From assembly GCA_001599715.1 (NCBI GenBank), contig BCHU01000006.1, positions 1,098,765 through 1,162,764 on the forward strand: DNA of 64,000 nt, read 5' to 3'. Source of the stretch: Phaeotremella fagi (taxonomy: Eukaryota; Basidiomycota; Tremellomycetes; Tremellales; Phaeotremellaceae). The translations under genes and the position numbers were made by a program. Shown here piece by piece: positions 56,269 through 64,000 of the stretch; positions within the stretch are counted from its first letter, which is position 1; every line of letters begins with the position of its first letter. Under the pieces are notes generated by a model, which was not told where the DNA came from, ran no database searches, and saw only the letters and a program-made list of their open reading frames with translations.

Positions 56269-56684
56269 GTAGGCTGTTCGCTTGTAGATAAGTTGAGTAT
56301 AGTCACGTTAGTACAATGGTCCGTTCCAGGAGGGTTGAAAGAGTTGAAAGTCATGTAATCAAGTGAAGCCGTTCTACGTGAATCACTATGAGAGTCTTCT
56401 AGCGCACATGAGCTTAGAGAAAAACTAGATGAAAACGCTCTGGGCTATCCTATTCGTCATTGAATAAAGGATCATCATTTGTCACATACTGTAAATACAT
56501 ACTCATAAAAGGAAAGTAAATTACCGATGCCATCGGTAAAATATTTCTGAGTTCTGTAAACCTTTGTACTGTAGTATGGTGAAGGATTGTGTCTTCTTCG
56601 CCACCTTCCTGGATTAGACTTAACCAGCTACCCCTCTAGAATTTCTCTTTCCTTACATATCATTACTATCCCAAGATCATCAAA
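56269..56684. other. Intergenic between tandem SGNH esterases, with 19-bp palindrome
   Basis: 416 bases. Apart from the palindrome at 56521-56539 nothing gene-like is visible. The cluster motif is absent. Confidence 0.45.
56521..56539. promoter_or_regulatory. Perfect palindrome TTACCGAT-GCC-ATCGGTAA upstream of SGNH esterase B
   Basis: Eight-base arms TTACCGAT and ATCGGTAA around a three-base centre, 146 bases upstream of the esterase B ATG. Arms with CCG/CGG three bases from the centre could be a binding site for a Zn2Cys6 dimer. No second copy was seen, although ATCGGT and GGTAACGGTACGGTAA occur at 57892-57980 upstream of the next hydrolase gene. Confidence 0.5.
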
Positions 56685-57820
56685 ATGTCAGACGATCCTG
56701 TTCTTTCAGTTATCACTTTGGTAAGTAGTCTATTTTATACTTTGTCACGCTTCTCACTTTCTTCGAAGGGAGACTCCATTTCGCAATGGGGACAATACAC
56801 TCAACGCATGTCCGAGTATTGGCGAGGCTTCGCGGACTACGAAAACTGGGCGGTCAGCGGTAAGTTGGGACTGCGTGAAGATCAACAGAGCTGATTCGTT
56901 TTGATAGGCTACAACTCGGCCAGGTGAGGTATCAGCTTGATAATCGCTGTGCGGGCTTGGAGCTTACTCTGATACCGTAGAATGCTCCAGGTAGTCAAGC
57001 AACGTCTTGCCACCGAGAAATTCCAAGGCTTATCCTCCAGTAATCGATATCGTTTTGTTGGGATACTTTGCGGTAGGTAGCAACAGCGAAAACGCTAAGC
57101 TGAATAAAATTTTAGGTACTAATGATGCTTGCATCAAACCAGAAGGGGAAGAGGTTGGTCCAGGGAATGCTTACGTCTCCATCGAAGAGTTTAAGAGTAA
57201 TCTCTCCCAAACCATCAACGAATTCAGATCAGCAGGGTATACCAAATTCGTCTTGATCACACCTCCACCGATCATCGAAACCAAGTGTAAGAAATACTCG
57301 GAAGGTTTCGCAAAAGAACACGAGACCCCTTACGTTCACAGAACCAACTACAACACTTTCAAATACACAGAGGCTGTCTTCGAAGTCGCTTCAAAGGAGG
57401 GGGGTATTCCCGTTGCAGACGTCTGGTCAGCTTTCATCGCCAAAGCTGGAGGGTTGGAGGAGGAAAAGCTGTCTCCTTATCTCAACAAGTGAGTAGAATT
57501 GCAATTTATACACAGTAGGATTGATGGTCCAAACAGCGATGGTCTCCACCCTTCCAACGAGGGGAATGAAGTTATCTTCGACACCGTACACGAGACCACA
57601 GTCTCGAACTATCCAGAACTCGATACATCTGCCAAACGAGAAGTGAGAATCTTGGCAAGACACCCTCAGTAAGTTGAACACTACCGCAGGGGTATTGGAA
57701 CGCTCATCCGGACATAGCTGGACCGCTTTCAGTGGAACCGACATCGAAACAGCCTTCAAAGAGCACAAGGAGAAGAGATCCAAGCAGTTTGAGACTATTT
57801 TCTCTAGTTGGAGACCTTAA
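56685..57820 (+). CDS. SGNH/GDSL esterase B (paralogue of esterase A)
   Basis: Second IAH1-like esterase. The ATG at 56685 opens MSDDPVLSVIT and splices to LGDSISQWGQYTQRMSEYWR (nucleophile Ser in GDS). AVSGYNSARMLQVVKQRLA continues. A GTAGGT...TAG intron of 44 bases at about 57075-57117 must be removed; it joins FVGILC to GTNDACIKPEGEE, restoring block III GxND. VLITPPPIIETKC and DGLHPSNEGNEVIFDT (Asp, His) follow, and it ends FETIFSSWRP at 57820. Six introns. It matches esterase A in exon order, with the same W-S/S-S-W end pattern, so they arose by tandem duplication. The GDSL motif here is GDSI, a common variant. Confidence 0.9.
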
Positions 57821-58121
57821 TGATTAGTTGGTGATTAGTGCTGCTTCTTAGTTACTGTTGTCGAGTTCCCATGTAATCCATCTGCCACTAATTTGGTAAC
57901 GGTACGGTAAATGCTATACAATGTGCCTTGCGCTCACTGAAACAAAGGAGTGATCTTCGCCGCTAACGATGATCGGTGACCGTTGTTTCATGAATGGAAT
58001 TGTTTACAATATGTTGTAAACATATAAAATACTAAGGACACTTTCCTCCCCCTTGCGCATCTTTGTATATTCTCCGTCTTTTAATCTACATATTCTAAGC
58101 TTCGAAACCATAATCTTCACC
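57821..58121. other. Intergenic: esterase B 3' region and secreted hydrolase promoter
   Basis: About 300 bases without a gene. It contains GGTAACGGTACGGTAA at about 57894-57909 and ACGATGATCGGTGACCGT at about 57966-57983, both related in letters to the palindrome at 56521, and a TATA-like run (acatataaaatac) at 58020. Confidence 0.45.
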
Positions 58122-60220
58122 ATGAGTCTATACTTGCCTCTCTTGGCTATACTTTCCTTTTCAACCATAGCCCTCTCTCGACCAGTCGATTGTGCTCAAG
58201 ACATCCAATGGGTGAATTGCTCAGAGCACGTTCCAGCCCCTATTCAAGATTCTTGAATGGCTCAGCTCTTCCAGAACTTCCTCCCACTCTTCATTGCGGT
58301 ATGATCAATGTTCCTATGGATTATTCTAGACCGTTCGGAGATGATAACCAGATTTCCCTTGGATTCGCAATGTAAGTTCATCGAGCAAAAATTGTCAATC
58401 TGGCTAATTGTTTGCTCCAGGTATCGACCAGAATGTCCTGAAGGTCTCATGAACTTCAATCCAGGTAGGTGTAAAGCAACTTGAACAAATCTCCGGGAAG
58501 AAGCAAAATTAACATCCGAAACAGGTGGTCCTTTGGTTGAAGTTGCGTCTTTTGCGTGGCAAATGGCTCTCAACGTTTCTGAAGGACAGTTTTTTGCTCC
58601 TTTCGCTGGATACGACCTCCTGGGTGAGTCATCGCAATCATATATAGACAGATGTTTACCATTGAATCGACAGCTTTGGACGTGAGGGGTTCGTCACAAT
58701 CGACACCACTCAATTGCTCCATCGAGCCTTTCGGTGCAGTATTGAACTCTTCATAGTAAGCAACTTTATTTTAACCTACTCTGACGTCAGTCCTGCCGAC
58801 GAGACTGCTTTCACCACTTTACAATCTCAAGCAAGGTCTTGGGCTACTGCTTGTAATTCCACTCAGCCTGAAGGCTTAATTGGATTCATCGGAACGAGAG
58901 AGGTTGTCCAAGATTGGGATCAAGTACGTCAGGCACTCGGATATGATCAAATCAATTTGATGGGCGTATCTTAGTGAGTTCAAGCTCTTTCCAGGATATC
59001 CACATGGTGTTAGTGCTTACAAAATCAGTGCGACATTCATCAACGAGAATTATGCCCTTACTTTTCCCGATAACGTGGACAGGATCGTCTTGGACGGTCC
59101 TGCTCCTGGTGGAATTGTGAGTAGAGACGATGTTTCAATATGACCGATATGACTTAACAATTTTCCATAGAATCAAACTGAAGCTTTCACAAGTCAAATC
59201 GTAGCTGCCAATCTTTTACTTGAAAGAGCAGATGCATTTTGTCTCGTTGATCCAACGTGCCCATTCTATGGTCAAGGTAAAGGTTCTGTCATTAATGTCA
59301 GTTCAATCGGCTGGAAGAGAACAAGATACTGATAAGTTTTCCTATAGGCATGGGCTCAAGTCATGAACGCTACTTCGAACGGAACAACCCCGGTATCAGC
59401 AGATGACATATGTGCATTCACTTCTTTCAACTTCCTAGTTTTACAACCACCTTTTCAAGTGTTTAACGAATTCATTGGTCTGGCTGTCACTGGCAACTAC
59501 TCCGGTTTTGATTGGAACAGTTTCAGTCCAATTGGTACTCCCGCTCTTTTACCTGCAGTTGCAGTTTTCTGCCTAGACAGGGGTAAGTCAAGCATTGGCA
59601 GTGGGTTTGAGTAATCCCTTATCCATTCAGAACGTACCTCAATCGATTTCGACACATTCTCTACGTTACGAGAGGAAGCGAACGCGGTCGATACTCATGG
59701 AATGCGATTCTCTCAAGACGGTTTGATATTTGTAAGTTTGATACACAGTTTAGTATCTACCAACTTACCTTCCTTAGTTACTTTGTAGTGATTGGCCAAT
59801 CAACGTGACAACTATTGATACACGTACTCCAGCGGTTCAATCTCAGATGGTAGTAGTGACCTCGGACTTTGACTACAAGTAAGTTCTCTTCAGTAAGACA
59901 CTTGTTGACTAAACCCCCCAGTACACCAACAGACTTTGCTGACATGATTTTCCAACGGGATCCAAATTCAACACTGGTTGTTCGTCATGGAGATGGTCAT
60001 GGAAGTATCAATGGTGAGTCTCAGTCATCGGAATACACGGAAAACGCTGACGGGAAACCAAGTACTTTCGGATGCAAGGACTGTCATGTTGGATTATCTC
60101 GTCAATGGGACTATTCCACAACCTATTGATAATGCCAACGTCTCAATTTATGCCTTTGGTGCGGCTAGGGATCCACTTCCCGATCCTCAGTTGTCGTTGG
60201 GATTGCTGGCGGCGATTTGA
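58122..60220 (+). CDS. Secreted alpha/beta hydrolase (tripeptidyl-peptidase-like), apparent N-terminal frameshift
   Basis: Serine hydrolase of the prolyl/tripeptidyl-peptidase type. The ATG at 58122 opens MSLYLPLLAILSFSTIALSR, a signal peptide, then DIQWVNCSEHVPAP. The frame stops at 58254-58256, while the following family sequence (LNGSALPELPPTLHCGMINV, then PMDYSRPFGDD) is in another frame. A single base missing in the C run at 58227-58230 would explain this; a less likely alternative is a weak-donor intron from about 58190 to 58263. Downstream the family pattern is intact: FNPGGP, YDLLALDVRGSSQSTPLNCS (across introns), nucleophile elbow GVSYA and VRIVLDGPAPG-type strand. VVVTSDFDY is the Asp region, and HGDGHGS carries the His. 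It ends LGLLAAI at 60220. About nine introns. Confidence 0.78.
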
Positions 60221-60486
60221 CGGACCCTGGTAGTTCGTGAAATGGATGTTGAACATTGTAGCTACTATCACAACCATATAAACTAATCGTACTTTTCAAT
60301 CCAATAATGTAATTCAATGTGTCCGTGGACGAACTATACTGGTTCTGCTGTACATGATGGATACTATCATCGACCACTCGAAGGTGTAATCCAGATGGCT
60401 CTGGGGATAGCGGATGAACCAGTTTACCCGCACTCCCCTTCTCATTTAAAGCCTTCCCTGATCTCACAGATCTCATCATCTCAAAC

Positions 60487-61489
60487 ATGAATCTCATTCA
60501 ACCAAACGAAACGACAGCGTCTGTATCGTTCAAAAGTCGAGTCATAGTGGATCATATACTCAAGCAGTATGAAGAGCATCACAAGAAGCAGACTATAGGT
60601 CCATTGATGGTAGCGTTGCAAGGTCCACAGGGGTCAGGTATGTAAAGCATTTTCAAAGCAGAATTTAACATTTTTAGGCAAAACAACCGTTACTCAAGCA
60701 GTAGAAGCTATGCTTACTGGGTCGACGTGTAATCTACGAGTTGCTGTGTTGTCGATGGATGGTGAGTTCATATGAAAATCAAGATTCTCATGGAACGCTC
60801 TAGATTTATACAGGACGCACCAGGGACTGAAAGAATTAGCTGCATCCAATCCTGATAATAGCCTCTTAGCTGGAAGAGGTCTTCCAGGTACTCATGATGT
60901 CTCTTTAGGATTGAAAATATTCCAACAACTCACCGATACCACATTATCGACCAAATCCTTAGAGCTCCCCATATTTGATAAAAGTCTTTTCAACGGTGAA
61001 GGAGATAGAAGTTCCGAAACAATCCAGGTCAATCTACCGATAGATATTTTCATCTTTGAAGGGTGGAGTGTTGGGTTCGGTCATTTGAAATCTGAGGAAT
61101 TGGACAAGAAATATATATCAGCACAACAGAATACTGAAAACCCATATTTCGCTTCCCATTCTCTCGAAAGTCTGCTTACAGTCAACAATCTGCTCTCTGA
61201 GGTCGAAAAATCCTTTTATCCATTTTTCACAGTATTCATCAGATTCACTTTATCGTCGTTGGACCATATCAGACGGTGGAGATGGGAACAGGAATTAGCT
61301 ATGATGGCAAAGGGCAAAACTGGCATGACTGAAGAACAAGTTGACGCTTTCGTTGGTCGATATTTGCCAGGATATGAACTGTGGGCAGAAGGTATTGAAA
61401 ATGGGGAGTATGCGACGAGCTGGAGAGGTAGACTTCTGACTATGGAGTTAGGGAAAGAACGGGATGTTTTGAGGGTGGACTACTCTTAG
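60487..61489 (+). CDS. TDA10: D-glycerate 3-kinase / TDA10-like P-loop kinase
   Basis: ATP-dependent kinase similar to plant glycerate kinase and yeast Tda10. The ATG at 60487 opens MNLIQPNETTASVSFKSRVI. The P-loop is LQGPQGSGKTTVTQAVEA, formed across an intron. VAVLSMDDLYRTHQG, also across an intron, matches the SxDDFYLT motif of the family. GRGLPGTHDVSLGLKIFQQL is the family's most typical segment. DIFIFEGWSVGF follows, then HIRRWRWEQELAMMAKGKTG. It ends KERDVLRVDYS at 61489. Two introns; about 300 residues, normal size. It lies between the hydrolase and a transcription factor and has no motif copy upstream. A role in glycerate use downstream of hydroxypyruvate/glyoxylate reduction would fit the neighbouring dehydrogenase but is only an inference. 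Confidence 0.88.
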
Positions 61490-61828
61490 ATAGTACGTGA
61501 TGTGGGAATGTCTCTTTTCATTGGAATGCATGGGATCATACAGAATGTCGCTTGGTCGCTGTCCACAATCTAGACTATCCACATTTACCTGTGCTATCAT
61601 TTGATTCAGATCCCATCTACCTCTGGATTTCCCTCCCCTTGGTTTTAGCAGTCTGTGGTGAAATGAAATCTCTATCAGATGCTTTTCTTACATCTGCTGT
61701 CATATACGGAGATGCCGGATCGAATGATAACTTACAAACTTTGGACTATCGAAAGCCTAAGGACCAATTGAGAAGAAGTGAACGAAGTTATCAATATCGT
61801 AGACCAAGAAAATTGAACACCTTCCCTT
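61490..61828. other. Convergent intergenic region
   Basis: 339 bases between the glycerate kinase stop and the 3' end of the transcription factor. A plus-strand frame reaching 61956 runs antisense into the factor gene and has no family features. Nothing else is seen. Confidence 0.45.
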
Positions 61829-64000
61829 TTATGCTGGAGAATGCGGTACTGATTGATGAAACGCCCAATCCACACCAGGATGTAGACCAAAAGATTCCAA
61901 ATCAAATGAAAAATCATCAATTCGCCCGGGAAGCAACTGACCAAATATATCATTAGCATCAAAAGGTCCGGATCCGAACGACCCAAAAGTTTGGTCGATA
62001 GGTTGGAAATCAAGATTACTGTCGAAAGTCGTGTTGACTGTGAAATCCAAGTTGGAGTCTCTTGACACTCGACTCAAATCTCCTTCGTCTCCCCCATGAG
62101 GGCCTGAGGGAGATGGATTTGCACCAGTAGTTTCGTTGGCGTTGTTGAGTAGATTACGCATGACCCTCAGATATGGCCGTACGGTATGAAATCTTTCTTG
62201 TAGATTTTCAAGCAACCGTATAATCCTCTTTAGATCACCTTGAAACCTTAAGATTAGTCCTGTCGATAACCTGTACTCACGCATGATCGGCTCGAGCTGC
62301 ACGCCTGGACTGCTTCATACCGTAAATCGTGATCAGACCTGACAAGAACACAGCGTTGATATATCCTGGCCACATCATAGGCAATTCATTGGATCCTGGA
62401 GCTGTAGCGGAGGCTATAGCTTTTGATAATGTGCGACAGATTATCCTAGAAGACGATATTGTTATCTGCAAAGCAGCAGCATGATCGACTCGAGATGATG
62501 ACAGCGACAAGGTCGGTCGGTAGAGTCCTATAAGTTGAGAGTGATATAGACATGTAAACAATACAGCGTAACGTTTACGAGGATCTGGGATGGATTGGCC
62601 AGATGGCGTCTATACATTCAGGTAAATTTTCATACTCGACTCACCTCATCTTCACAATCCAGTCCTAAACCGTTCCACCAAAGATCTAAATCTGCCTTTA
62701 ATTCCATCACTTCTTCAGCTATATCTGGTTAGCAATATAATATTGAGGAGCACTTACGATTGGAACGCCGATGCAGAACGGACCGATTGAAGATATCCAT
62801 CGTTCTGCCCATAATTCTAGCAATGGAAATCAAAGAATGCGCCGCAAGTAACCTTGTTGACTCTGTGATAGACGTATCTGGATTTAAACCGCTAGGCGTA
62901 TGTAAACTTTCTGCTGGGGATGTCGATCGTGGAAAAGCAGGATCATTACCGCGCGATGCAGAATTTGCAATGGAATGAACGCTTTTTCTTCTGACAGGGG
63001 AGAGTAACTGATTACTGTTGCTTTCGGATGGTTCAACGTCTTGACCTCTTTTCCTTTTGTTCGTCGTCTTGTTGACAGGATCTTCATGACGTTCCACTCC
63101 TCCTGGCATGCAAGTATCGATATCTGAATCTCTATAAACCATAGGCACACCGAAGTCCGCTGATAAGATCCTATCCAAAACATAGAGAGAATAGAAAATT
63201 CGTTTCCTTAATTCCCTTTCCGCTCGACTCTGAAAAACCTCTGGAAATCTATGAGGACAACGATGAAGACCTGTTTCCTGCGCGAGACCTATCATCAGCA
63301 ACTAATCTAGTATTTCACTTACGAGCTAAAGTACCAGTCAAATGCATTGCAGGTCTAAGCTTGGTGGTAGCAAATAGGGATAGTTGAATTGAGAGTAGAG
63401 CTTGAACACCAAGCGAACCAGAAATTTTAGAATCTTGACAAGCTGTCAAGATATAAGGGATATATTCTTGCGCTTCCAACGTAGAGCCGATTTTCAACCC
63501 AATAGTCGATGTTTCCCCTTGATGATTATTCGTGTCTATTAAAGAAATACTAAAGATAGATCGAACAATGGCCGACAAAGCTAATGCGTATTCCATCCCA
63601 CCTTTATCAGCATCCCAAAACAACCCTAAATCCATCTGCCCATCCATCTCTTTACACTCATCCACAGTCTTACTAGCATCTGAACAAGCTTGGTAAATCA
63701 TTTCACCATCAAGAAAAGGGAAAAGTGGATGCCATAACGAGAAATATCGAGTGAGAAGAGTATCGGCAAAGGCTTTTGAAGGATAGTGTGAGGATCGAAC
63801 GAAAAGATGATTTGGGATAGGTAAACGATTCCTGTTGGAGGAAGATTCATTGTCTATATCTCCATGAAAGGCAAAGGCGTCGTCAAAAGCACCTGGTCGA
63901 TTTATGTTAAGACTTGTTTGAACGACATCAGCAAGATAGACTCCAGAAGATGAACCGACGAATCTGGGATAACCACCCTATTCGAGTTCAGTATGACAAC
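61829..64000 (-). CDS. Fungal-specific transcription factor, C-terminal part (N-terminus outside window)
   Basis: Regulator with the fungal_trans middle homology region. The coding strand enters from beyond 64000: an intron end (AATAG) near 63978 is followed by GGYPRFVGSSSGVYLADVVQ, the typical lead-in to the regulatory domain. LWHPLFPFLDGEMIYQAC, GVQALLSIQLSLFATTKLRP, MLMIGLAQETGLHRCPHRFP and ELRKRIFYSLYVLDRILSAD follow. The last block (xELRKRIFYSLYVLDR...GVPMVYRDSDIDTCMP) is the conserved RR(I)WW-like core of the domain. A Ser/Lys-rich insert (KRKRGQDVEPSESNSNQLL) sits within it. The C-terminus is acidic/Phe-rich (FDANDIFGQLLPGRIDDFSF), possibly an activation segment, and ends SVPHSPA at 61829. 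The zinc cluster itself must lie to the right of the window. Confidence 0.85.

Noticed and set aside
61552..61956. 134-codon plus-strand frame after the glycerate kinase
   Set aside because: Its second half runs antisense through the well-supported C-terminal exon of the transcription factor, and the protein has no family features.

Overview
The window is nuclear DNA of a basidiomycete yeast, most likely a tremellomycete (Cryptococcus/Kwoniella type). Nearly every gene is split by many introns of about 45-60 bases with GT...AG ends, genes sit close together on both strands, and the housekeeping proteins (UPF2, ARC1, UAP1, CAF40, GRS1, KAP123, AP-3 sigma) are clearly fungal. The assignment to Tremellomycetes is inference from gene structure and content; no rRNA, tRNA or mobile element was found.

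Layout. From 1 to about 28 kb the region is mostly conserved: the C-terminal part of UPF2, an allantoate-permease-like MFS transporter, ARC1, UAP1, a GMC oxidoreductase that is divergent from a catalase, CAF40, glycyl-tRNA synthetase, a transcription-type cyclin, importin KAP123, AP-3 sigma, a membrane-anchored SDR, and two small lineage-specific proteins (one secreted).

From 29.3 to about 54.6 kb lies an accessory catabolic gene cluster: an N-carbamoyl-D-amino-acid hydrolase, a divergent Zn2Cys6 regulator, a hydantoinase/dihydropyrimidinase, a class II aldolase-like protein, an amino-acid permease, an FAD monooxygenase, a divergent SDR pair, a divergent D-2-hydroxyacid dehydrogenase / aminotransferase pair, an intronless PEP-mutase/isocitrate-lyase-superfamily protein and a ketoreductase. 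The striking feature is a palindromic promoter element, TTGCC-GWA-GGCRA. Seven copies with an exact GCCGWAGGC core (in either orientation) lie only in intergenic regions of this cluster, with looser copies in most of the remaining promoters. I saw none elsewhere in the window. This defines a candidate co-regulated unit, probably for use of cyclic ureides/hydantoins or related D-amino-acid derivatives. The chemistry would be ring opening by hydantoinase, decarbamoylation by the carbamoylase, transamination to a 2-oxo acid, reduction by the D-2-hydroxyacid dehydrogenase, and C-C cleavage by the aldolase/lyase. The substrate is inference.

From 55 to 60.2 kb there are two tandem SGNH/GDSL esterases and a secreted alpha/beta hydrolase whose N-terminus is interrupted by an apparent one-base frameshift. 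The window ends with a D-glycerate 3-kinase (TDA10-like) and the 3' part of a second fungal-specific transcription factor that runs off the right edge.
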